From the IMG/VR virus record IMGVR_UViG_3300013306_000035, positions 1 through 35,854 of that record: DNA of 35,854 nucleotides. One strand, 5' to 3'. The notes below the pieces were generated by a model. The model saw nothing but the letters and a program-made list of their open reading frames with translations, was not told the origin of the DNA and did no database searches. The position numbers and the translations under genes were made by a program. The stretch comes from a virus. Below, piece after piece: positions 30,646-35,854 of the stretch. Every line of letters starts with the position of its first letter. The first letter of the stretch is position 1.

Positions 30646-30915
30646 TTAGCTATGGGTGTAGCCGTCGCGCTCGATCCCCAGCCACATCCCTGCCCATTTG
30701 AGCATCACACAGGTATCGCCGAAGGCGGGCTGCACCCGGGCGCGAAACTGGCGCCACTGGATGGATGGGACGCGGATCAGGGCCTCGCCCGGGACGGCCA
30801 ACGCGGATCGGCGCCGCGTTGGCGTCACGTAGCTAGGGAAGTCCCGCTGGAACACCTTGAAGAGCGCGACACGCTGCGCCCGCGTGAGGACGGTCTTGGC
30901 GTTGACTTTGGTCAT
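30646..30915 (-). CDS. Hypothetical early protein
   Basis: An 89-residue basic protein (MTKVNAKTVLTRAQRVALFK; VFQRDFPSYVTPTRRRSALA; QWRQFRARVQPAFGDTCVML; WAGMWLGIERDGYTHS). GGAGAAAAGACCT lies just before the ATG at 30915. A TTGACC/CATTGT pair with 17-base spacing (30984-30956 on the minus strand) and a hairpin lie upstream. No domain is recognised. Confidence 0.65.
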   Translation of the reverse strand: MTKVNAKTVLTRAQRVALFKVFQRDFPSYVTPTRRRSALAVPGEALIRVPSIQWRQFRARVQPAFGDTCVMLKWAGMWLGIERDGYTHS

Positions 30916-30943
30916 AGGTCTTTTCTCCGTTGTCTGTGTAAAG

Positions 30944-30972
30944 CCTCGCCTTGACACAATGCCAAGGCGAGG
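30944..30972. repeat. 10-bp inverted repeat with 9-base loop
   Basis: CCTCGCCTTG (30944-30953) and CAAGGCGAGG (30963-30972) are exact complements. It lies between the stop of the leftward gene at 30981 and the start of the gene at 30915, and on the minus strand is followed by CTTTACA, a short T-run. It may be a weak terminator. Its plus-strand left arm and loop contain CTTGACA, and the whole overlaps a probable leftward promoter, so an operator role is equally possible. Confidence 0.6.
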
Positions 30973-30980
30973 GGTCTTGG

Positions 30981-31343
30981 TCAAGTCTGCTTCCACTCCC
31001 ACCGCGGGCGCGGGGCGACGCGGTTGCCGGTCGGGTCCAGCGGTCGCGCTTTGAGGCGCCGCAACGTCTCCTCGTGCTGGCGTCGCCATGCGTCCACCTT
31101 GCGTTGCGATTCCCGCCGTTGTTCGGGCGTCGGGATTTTACATTCCACGCTGCACGGTTGCAGCGCTTCACGCATGCGGGCGTCGATGTCGGGGCTGCGC
31201 ATCTGCTCCACGGTCCAGCCCTTGGCCTGTGGCACGGGCGCCAGCGGCTTGGCTGGCGATGCCAGCCAGCCGATGGCAATGGCGGCCAAGGCGGTCCCGG
31301 CAAAGATGCCGCCCGCGATGGCCAATCGGGTATGCTCGTTCAT
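30981..31343 (-). CDS. Single-pass membrane protein, unknown function
   Basis: A 120-residue protein with one N-terminal hydrophobic helix (about residues 7-27, LAIAGGIFAGTALAAIAIGW), a Pro/Ala linker and a charged helical C-terminal domain (IPTPEQRRESQRKVDAWRRQ) with two Cys at CSVEC. The start overlaps the preceding stop as ATGA. With the 54-residue membrane protein before it, it forms a small membrane-protein pair in the early operon, reminiscent of spanin or superinfection-exclusion genes, but without a defining motif. Confidence 0.65.
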   Translation of the reverse strand: MNEHTRLAIAGGIFAGTALAAIAIGWLASPAKPLAPVPQAKGWTVEQMRSPDIDARMREALQPCSVECKIPTPEQRRESQRKVDAWRRQHEETLRRLKARPLDPTGNRVAPRPRWEWKQT

Positions 31344-31504
31344 GAGCGCACCCGCCACAGGGCGACGCCACAGAAAACGAGCGCCGCGGTGACCAGCCAG
31401 CCGGGCAGGGCGGGGCCCTCGCCAAGCCATGCGAAGAATTGCGGCGCCAGCACAAACAAGAAAAGCAAAGCGCTGCCGCCGGTCAAAAATTCGTCTTTGG
31501 TCAT
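31340..31504 (-). CDS. Small two-helix membrane protein
   Basis: A 54-residue protein: a short charged start (MTKDEFLTGG), hydrophobic helix about 8-27 (ALLFLFVLAPQFFAWL), a Gly/Pro turn, and a second helix about 33-50 (GWLVTAALVFCGVALW) with a basic end. Both ends overlap neighbours by 4 bases. It resembles a holin in shape but lies in the early region, away from the endolysin, so it may serve in exclusion or membrane modification. Confidence 0.65.
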   Translation of the reverse strand: MTKDEFLTGGSALLFLFVLAPQFFAWLGEGPALPGWLVTAALVFCGVALWRVRS

Positions 31505-31770
31505 GAGCGTAACCCCGCCTTGGCAACGGTGAAGGCGTCGCGCTCGTCGACACACACCCATGCGGTGGAGCCGTCGGGCAGTCCACCGCCCACCCAATGG
31601 CCGGGCCAATCCAGCCGCAGCGCCAGTTCCTGCGCGGCGGCCTTGTGGTTGGCCTCGGAATTGAGGCGCGAGTCCCAACCGACGGTCAGGCTTCCAGCCT
31701 GCGCCGTCGCCTTGACGCGGGAGCCGCGCACGTTGCCGGGGCCGATGTACTTTGTCCGTATCGCTTGCAT
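31501..31770 (-). CDS. Conserved small phage protein, unknown function
   Basis: An 89-residue protein: MQAIRTKYIGPGNVRGSRVK, then ATAQAGSLTVGWDSRLNSEA, HKAAAQELALRLDWPGHWVG and a final DGSTAWVCV. The YIGPxNxRGSRxKA opening is common to many phage early proteins without known role. GGAGAACGACCAC precedes the ATG at 31770; the upstream hairpin element (31789-31805) is shared with the gene at 30571. Stop overlaps the next start. Confidence 0.7.
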   Translation of the reverse strand: MQAIRTKYIGPGNVRGSRVKATAQAGSLTVGWDSRLNSEANHKAAAQELALRLDWPGHWVGGGLPDGSTAWVCVDERDAFTVAKAGLRS

Positions 31771-31806
31771 GTGGTCGTTCTCCGTTTTCGTGCAGGAGCG
31801 CACGTC

Positions 31807-31831
31807 ACTGGCGCCCACATGGGGCGCCAGT
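31807..31831. repeat. 10-bp inverted repeat with 5-base loop
   Basis: ACTGGCGCCC (31807-31816) and GGGCGCCAGT (31822-31831) pair exactly around ACATG, 11 bases after the stop of the leftward gene at 31843. It may act as a transcript-end hairpin; no T-run follows on the minus strand. Confidence 0.65.
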
Positions 31832-31842
31832 TCCTTGCGCTT

Positions 31843-32685
31843 TCAAGCCGCGGCGGTGGTCGCGGCGTCTAGCTGGTGGATGACCTGCTCCACGCGGGCG
31901 CGGGCGCCCGCCTCGTTGGAGACCTCATGCGAAAGGAAGATTTCGCCCGCCTCGGTGTCGCAATTTTTCACTGAGATGCCCACGCAATCGGAGCGGCGCG
32001 GGGCATGCGCCGCAATCCACTGATGCCCGATAGCGCGGAAAAAGCCCGGCAGCATGACGGAGGATGCCGTGGACAGGTCCAGCGGCATGTCGTGGTTCTT
32101 GACCGTGATGCGACAGGACACCTTGTCGGCGCCCATACCCTTACCGCCAAATCCGACAATCAAGCGGACCATGTAGCCCGCCGCTTCGAGCTTGTCGCAC
32201 AACGCCACGGCGGCGGCGCCGCGCCAGAACAGGACGTCGGGCGATTGGCTTCCGGCGGTGATCATGTTGGCCACAAGATCGACGCGCTGCGGGCCAAAGC
32301 CGGTTTGCCGGGTGGCGCGGGTCCACGCGGTGGCAAAGCGTCCGGCATAGACGTCGCCAATATTGAGATGGTCGCCCATGTCGGCGAGGGTCAACCGGCG
32401 CCGCATATCGCGCGGCGCCAGTTCAATGGTCTCCAGCTTCGACAGGAAGCCGTCCACGCGGGTGCGGCCTTCCTGCCAGCCGTCATTGACCAGTGTCTGC
32501 ACCGCCAGCCCGTTGCGGCATCCGGCGCCAAAGAAAGACGCGCCGAATTGCTGGCCCTTGTCCTCGCGAAAGACCGCGACAATGTCGGCATTGCTGGCGT
32601 TGACCAGCACGGTATTGGCGGCGTCGATAAAGTCCGCCACGGTCTCGTAGGACGCGCGGTCAACCTTCTGCGGGGTGATGCTCAT
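31843..32685 (-). CDS. Partner of the CobS-like ATPase, DUF7192-like
   Basis: A 280-residue protein. VADFIDAANTVLVNASNADI, then LVNDGWQEGRTRVDGFL and FWRGAAAVALCDKLEAAGYM followed by VRLIVGFGGKG give the order of a phage family I associate with DUF7192 (tentative). It resembles the small metal-dependent or VWA-like partners encoded next to MoxR/CobS ATPases: a Rossmann-like strand-helix pattern with an early 'RGAA-L-LEAAGY' helix. It starts in an ATGA overlap with the ATPase gene, so the two are made together. Function is unknown; a substrate-recognition or effector role for the ATPase is the simplest inference. Confidence 0.6.
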   Translation of the reverse strand: MSITPQKVDRASYETVADFIDAANTVLVNASNADIVAVFREDKGQQFGASFFGAGCRNGLAVQTLVNDGWQEGRTRVDGFLSKLETIELAPRDMRRRLTLADMGDHLNIGDVYAGRFATAWTRATRQTGFGPQRVDLVANMITAGSQSPDVLFWRGAAAVALCDKLEAAGYMVRLIVGFGGKGMGADKVSCRITVKNHDMPLDLSTASSVMLPGFFRAIGHQWIAAHAPRRSDCVGISVKNCDTEAGEIFLSHEVSNEAGARARVEQVIHQLDAATTAAA

Positions 32686-33959
32686 GACCGGCCTACTTTC
32701 GCCTTTTCGTCGCGGCTCCAGCCTTCGGTCAAGGTGGTCATGGTGGTCTGCCAGTTGTCGCCCGCGGCCTTCATGATCCCGGCCTTCTGGAAAGACCGGG
32801 TTGAAATGGTGCGGCGCAATTGGGCGGCGCGCACCTTGTCGCGCAACGTCCAAAGTTCGCCCATCTCGGCGGCGGACAGCCCGGCGGCCTTGCCAATGTC
32901 GGCCTCTAGGTCGCGGTCATAGTCGACGGTGACGATAATCCAGCGGTCCATTGTGGCGCCGTCCAGCGCCGCGCGTCCGGCGTACATGGGGTTTGCCCCG
33001 GTGCCGAAGGTGTTGGCGGTGGCCATCAGGCGCACGTCCTTGCCGCGCTTGGTCGACGGCATGTTGCGGCGGTGGGCAATGTGAATATGCCCGTTCGACG
33101 TGGCGCCGTTGACGACCAGCAGCATGTTGGGGTCGAAGGCGTCCATCTCGTCAAAGCAGAAGAGCGAAGAGCCTTTTTCGTAAAGCTCCACAAAGCGCGC
33201 CGGGACGTATTCAAACTTGCCGCCGTCGGAGGGGAGCAGCCAGCCGGTCAGGGCCGATTCCGAGGCGCCCGCGGTGCCGTGGATCGCGCCGTAGTCCGCT
33301 TTGAGCGCACGGGCCATCTGCTCGCACAGGTGCGACTTGCCGCAGCCGGCAGGGCCGACCAGCATGACGTTGGCGCCGTTTCCGACCAGCTTTAAGACGC
33401 GGTCGAAAACGGGGTGGACTCGTTCGTCGATGACCACGCCCGCGGCGCCGTTGACGATGACTTGCACGGGGCGGGGTTTGAGGCCTTTGACCTCGTCGTG
33501 CACAATTTGCCGCACGGCGGCAAAGTCCAACGCCGGGGCCTGCTGCTGCGCGAACAGTTGCGCCAGCATTTCGGCAATGCGGCCAACGTCCGGCGTTCCT
33601 GCCGGCGGGGTGGCGCCGTTGGTCTTGACCTGTGCACCGATGGCCGGGGCCTTGGTCTCTTCGGCAGGCACCAGCAGGAAAGGGGCGTTGTCGTCCGTCC
33701 CGGCAATGGCCTGTGGCAGGTTCATGGCTGGCTGCGCTTCCGGCGTCTGCGCCCGCAGGGCGGCAATCGCCTTGCCGGTGACGTCGTTATAGGCGCCCGA
33801 CAATTCGCGGAAGGTCATGCGGTTGACGTGGAAGGCCTTGAAGCCTTGCGCGGTGAGCCACTTGCGCACGTCCCAGCGGTTTTCCTTGGTGGTCACAAAG
33901 GAACCGCGCGGGCCCAAGATGGCCTCAAGCTCGGCGGTGGTTTTGGTCGCAACTTTCAT
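32682..33959 (-). CDS. CobS/MoxR-type AAA+ ATPase
   Basis: A 425-residue protein. Residues 1-170 are a variable region with an Ala/Pro/Gln-rich linker. The AAA+ domain follows with Walker A GPAGCGKS (202-209), Walker B LFCFDEMD (266-273), sensor-1 ATANTFG near 313-319 and an arginine-finger candidate in GATMDRW (335-340). The closest well-known relatives are CobS of cobaltochelatase and MoxR ATPases, which remodel protein complexes with a dedicated partner; phage members lack any cobalamin link. The start at 33959 has GGAGAAAGACCA in front and a TTGACA promoter about 75 bases upstream, so this gene leads the leftward early operon and should be among the first expressed. Confidence 0.85.
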   Translation of the reverse strand: MKVATKTTAELEAILGPRGSFVTTKENRWDVRKWLTAQGFKAFHVNRMTFRELSGAYNDVTGKAIAALRAQTPEAQPAMNLPQAIAGTDDNAPFLLVPAEETKAPAIGAQVKTNGATPPAGTPDVGRIAEMLAQLFAQQQAPALDFAAVRQIVHDEVKGLKPRPVQVIVNGAAGVVIDERVHPVFDRVLKLVGNGANVMLVGPAGCGKSHLCEQMARALKADYGAIHGTAGASESALTGWLLPSDGGKFEYVPARFVELYEKGSSLFCFDEMDAFDPNMLLVVNGATSNGHIHIAHRRNMPSTKRGKDVRLMATANTFGTGANPMYAGRAALDGATMDRWIIVTVDYDRDLEADIGKAAGLSAAEMGELWTLRDKVRAAQLRRTISTRSFQKAGIMKAAGDNWQTTMTTLTEGWSRDEKAKVGRS

Positions 33960-34396
33960 TGGTCTTTCTCCGTAAAGGTGTGCAGCACAACGCCGCAAAC
34001 GCAGGGCGTTGGTAATGGTCTCTTGAGCACCTGTCAAGCCTACTGTCACCGCACTCCACAGCCACTAGATACGGTGGAGTGTGCACGGGGCGGCCTACCA
34101 GCCCTTGGGGGTATGCTTGCCCCATGATCATACCGGCGGTGGCTGAAAGACACATGAAAAGACTGTGTCTCCAATGGGTTACCGGGCATCGGGCCGAACG
34201 GACTATGGTCCTGTTTTCTGTCAAGCCCCCGTCACAATCGCATAACCGTATGATAAGGCAGGAGAAAAGACCGATTGTATGTGCACAAACAAAACGAATC
34301 AGCGTACGTTCTTAGCTCCTCCTCGGTACAGGAACGGGCGCCGCGGCTCTGGAGCCCGGCAGTTCACAACGGCGGCCCCGCACGGTAAAAGCCCCG
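33960..34396. other. 437-base divergent intergenic region
   Basis: No convincing gene lies here. It separates the leftward ATPase operon from the rightward terminase small-subunit gene. Besides the leftward promoter above, it has a second CTTGACA box on the minus strand (TGTCAAG, 34220-34226), an inverted repeat AGACACA/TGTGTCT (about 34149-34171) and a rightward TATGAT (34249-34254) with no good -35. GGAGAAAAGACC at 34261 resembles the early leader but is followed only by a 37-codon frame starting at TTG that ends at 34388. The packaging initiation (pac) site could lie here, next to terS; this is not shown. Confidence 0.5.
34009..34037 (-). promoter_or_regulatory. Leftward early promoter before the AAA+ ATPase gene
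   Basis: On the minus strand TTGACA (34037-34032) is followed after 17 bases by TACCAA (34014-34009), in the same GGCTTGACA context as the promoter near 29.4 kb. The -35 is perfect and the -10 is weak. The ATPase start lies about 50 bases downstream. Confidence 0.55.
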
Positions 34397-35113
34397 ATGC
34401 CCGACGATCCCTTCCCGGTCGACGTCTCCGCCGCACAGGCCAATTTCGTCGCCCTCAAGCGCAAGGCCAACAAGCGCAAGGCCGATCGCGACAGGCTGCG
34501 CCGCAAAAGACCAGCAAAGCCACGCCCATCGGCGCCACTGGTACGGGTGGCAAGGGCCTACGCGCCGGAAGAGCGCAGCGAATGGTGCAAGCGCCTCTGC
34601 GAGGCCATAGAGGACGGCGGCAGTGTCAACGGGTTCAGCCGTGCCTATCCACAGGGCCCGAACAAGACGCAGTGGTACGAATGGCTGCGCACGGATGCGA
34701 TCTTCGCAGAGATGTACACTCAAGCGCGTGAAGTCAGCGCAGACACGCTTGCTGATGACGTGGTCTCCATTGCCGACGAGGTGAAAGACGCGGGTCACAT
34801 GGACAGCGCTCGTGTCAACGCAGCGCGACTCAGAGTGGACGCGCGCAAGTGGGTCGCAAGCAAGCTCAAGCCGAAAGTGTACGCAGACCGATTAGAGACC
34901 GTGGCAAGCGGTGCCTTGACCGTGAAACACGAGATAACCGACGATGACCGGGCCAAGGTGCTGGCCACATTGCTGGCACGGCAAGCCATCGCAGCAACGC
35001 CGAATATGCTTGCGGCGCAGCGGTTAATTGAAGCCTCGGCGAAGGATGTGACGCCCAAGCAGGAGACGACGGCAAGGCACAGCATGACAGCGACCAGTAA
35101 AGACCAGCCTTGA
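34397..35113 (+). CDS. Terminase small subunit, Sf6 gp1-like
   Basis: A 238-residue DNA-recognition subunit of the packaging motor. After a basic 45-residue N-terminal extension (LKRKANKRKADRDRLRRK), the Sf6-type pattern follows: ICEAIEDG-like CKRLCEAIEDGGSVNGFSRA (helix-turn-helix), TQWYEWLRTDAIFAEMYTQA, REVSADTLADDVVSIADEV, and RLRVDARKWVASKLKPKVYA. In this family the N-terminal part binds the pac site and the ring oligomer regulates TerL. The ATG at 34397 has only a weak ribosome site (GGTAAAAG), so the start is less sure than the identity. The cognate large subunit is not adjacent but at 18387-19973 on the opposite strand. Confidence 0.85.
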   Translation: MPDDPFPVDVSAAQANFVALKRKANKRKADRDRLRRKRPAKPRPSAPLVRVARAYAPEERSEWCKRLCEAIEDGGSVNGFSRAYPQGPNKTQWYEWLRTDAIFAEMYTQAREVSADTLADDVVSIADEVKDAGHMDSARVNAARLRVDARKWVASKLKPKVYADRLETVASGALTVKHEITDDDRAKVLATLLARQAIAATPNMLAAQRLIEASAKDVTPKQETTARHSMTATSKDQP

Positions 35114-35317
35114 CACAGAGACCAAGCCTGCCACCACCACATGCAGTGGCTCATGGGTCCCCTTTCCTACAAGAGGTGGGGAGGGGGGTTTGCCGGACGG
35201 ACGCCGGAGGGGGCTGCCACTGTCACCTGCACAACACCCCGCACACACGATCTTCTCTTCGCACTCGGTCTCGCCATTAAAAAAAATCTCTGGCGCCGTA
35301 TCGCATCAAGCTCTGGC

Positions 35318-35346
35318 TTGACTTGTGTCAAGCGCTGGGATTTGAT
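35318..35346 (+). promoter_or_regulatory. Rightward promoter with overlapping operator-like repeat
   Basis: TTGACT (35318-35323), 17-base spacer, TTTGAT (35341-35346), about 30 bases before the Acb2-like gene. The -35 box is embedded in the inverted repeat CTTGAC-ttgt-GTCAAG (35317-35332), the same half-site as in the switch operator at 25489-25508. The rest of the gap 35114-35376 shows another CTTGACA (35104-35110) and a run of eight A at about 35279, but no gene. Confidence 0.6.
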
Positions 35347-35376
35347 CTTTGCTCTCAGCATGGGAGGAGCGTCCAG

Positions 35377-35682
35377 ATGAACGCGGCGATGTTTGAATTT
35401 TTGCAGCCGAGTGTTGAGCAGATTGACGACATGGCGGTGTGTCGCAAGGCGGCGGCGGAGTACGCGCAGGCTCTGGAGATGCTGGTGCCGGAGGGTCCCG
35501 ACAAGACGTACCTGTTGCGCAAATTGCGCGAGGTGTCGATGTGGGTCAACGTCGCCATCACCCGGCAGGCGGATGGCACCCCGCGCGAGACGGCGACGGC
35601 GGCTGATCCGGAAACGCCTGCTGACAGTTTCGAGCGGCAGTCGGGTGAGGCGGCCCCGCCGGCTGCATCGAGGATCGAGTGA
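35377..35682 (+). CDS. Acb2/Tad1-hairpin-like protein, candidate anti-CBASS nucleotide sponge
   Basis: A 101-residue protein. Residues 15-64 form two helices joined by a PEGPDKT turn: IDDMAVCRKAAAEYAQALEM and LLRKLREVSMWVNVAITRQ. This matches the Acb2 pattern (helix, P-x-(S/G)-x-(D/E)-K/R, then L-x-KL-(R/E)-E-x-MW-x-N-x-AI-x-R). Acb2 proteins of phages form multimers that bind and hide cyclic di- and trinucleotides made by CBASS and related immune systems. The C-terminal 35 residues are a disordered Ala/Pro/Glu tail. GGGAGGAG lies 7 bases before ATG, which fixes the start. It is just after terS and just before the next late gene, as commonly found. Family match is from memory of the motif; ligand binding is not shown. 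Confidence 0.75.
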   Translation: MNAAMFEFLQPSVEQIDDMAVCRKAAAEYAQALEMLVPEGPDKTYLLRKLREVSMWVNVAITRQADGTPRETATAADPETPADSFERQSGEAAPPAASRIE

Positions 35683-35854
35683 TGGCGGAGAGATTTGGCG
35701 ACCAGCCGATGGAAGGAGCGGTGCGCGAGGTGGCCAACCGGCTGGGCCGCTCCATCGGCGGTGCGCTCAGGGAGGCCACGCATGGCGAGTGGGGTTTTTG
35801 CCTGATGATTTTCCCGTTCGAGGGCTTTGACGGGCGCGCCAACTACATTTCCAA
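35682..35854 (+). CDS. Conserved late-region protein, 3' partial
   Basis: The frame begins at ATG 35682, overlapping the previous stop by one base, and runs off the window: MAERFGDQPMEGAVREVANR, then GEWGFCLMIFPFEGF and GRANYISN. The WGFxLMxFPF and ANYISNA pattern belongs to a small phage protein often found next to Acb2-like genes and before the portal. The ATG is coupled to the upstream gene. Function unknown; 57 codons are visible. Confidence 0.7.
   Translation, partial: MAERFGDQPMEGAVREVANRLGRSIGGALREATHGEWGFCLMIFPFEGFDGRANYIS

Noticed and set aside
34275-34388. A 37-codon TTG-start frame after GGAGAAAAGACC before terS
   Set aside because: The ribosome-site match is good, but the start is TTG, the sequence is Ser/Pro-rich without conserved character, and the frame may be chance. 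Kept only as a note on the intergenic region.
34279-34731. A 150-residue plus-strand frame overlapping the terS start
   Set aside because: Most of it overlaps terS in a different frame and it reads as a Gly/Arg/Gln-rich shadow; terS has a clear family match.
1-35854. tRNA genes, CRISPR arrays, insertion sequences and an integrase
   Set aside because: I looked for cloverleaf-like segments, regular spacer repeats, transposase or recombinase motifs and found none that hold up.

Overview
The window is about 36 kb of a G+C-rich tailed-phage or prophage genome with a podovirus (T7-like) virion plan. Several features suggest a proteobacterial, perhaps alphaproteobacterial, host: small dense genes, ATGA start/stop coupling, an Amidase_3 endolysin, T7-type internal virion proteins, and a surface-protein gene with a PEP-CTERM-like tail. 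The host assignment is inference. Neither end of the window is a biological end. The first gene is cut at its 5' end and the last at its 3' end. Portal, scaffold and major capsid genes are not in the window and probably lie beyond the right edge if the genome is circular or circularly permuted.

Layout. (1) Positions 1-18390, plus strand: virion and lysis. In order: a tail nozzle/stabilisation protein with FCCH-like modules, a small gp14-like internal protein, a 1119-residue ejection protein with lytic transglycosylase and M15 peptidase domains, a 1995-residue ejection protein with an HEVGH metallopeptidase motif and an LPD38-like C-terminal part, a T7 gp17-type tail fibre, a LamG/Ig/Gly-rich adhesin, and a lysis cassette (small membrane proteins and an N-acetylmuramoyl-L-alanine amidase). 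A 65-residue frame nested inside the 1995-residue gene carries the coding signature in that stretch. (2) 18387-25440, minus strand: one tightly coupled operon running YqaJ exonuclease, ERF annealing protein, a string of small proteins, RusA resolvase and terminase large subunit. (3) 25441-26177: a probable genetic switch with divergent promoters over a palindromic operator, two small helix-turn-helix proteins, and then an exact 16-bp copy of the bacterial chromosomal parS centromere site. (4) 26178-29326, minus strand: small early genes. The part from 26.1 to 27.5 kb is visibly A+T-richer than the rest. (5) 29327-30408: a plus-strand moron cassette (secreted PEP-CTERM-like protein plus a lone AP2 DNA-binding protein) set into the minus-strand region and ending in a 22-bp direct repeat. 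(6) 30407-33959, minus strand: more early genes, starting with a CobS/MoxR-type AAA+ ATPase and its partner. (7) 34397-35854, plus strand: small terminase subunit, an Acb2/Tad1-like hairpin protein (candidate anti-CBASS nucleotide sponge) and the start of the next late gene.

How it fits together. Early leftward genes would be transcribed from TTGACA promoters in the intergenic gaps, many of which carry a CTTGACA box. They supply recombination-type replication functions (YqaJ, ERF, RusA) and packaging (TerL). Late rightward genes build the virion and lyse the cell. Two repressor-like genes suggest a temperate life style. No integrase, ParA, ParB, DNA polymerase or helicase is visible, so maintenance of the lysogen is unexplained from this window. 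The parS site raises the possibility that the element borrows the host ParB. No tRNA, rRNA, CRISPR array or insertion sequence was found.
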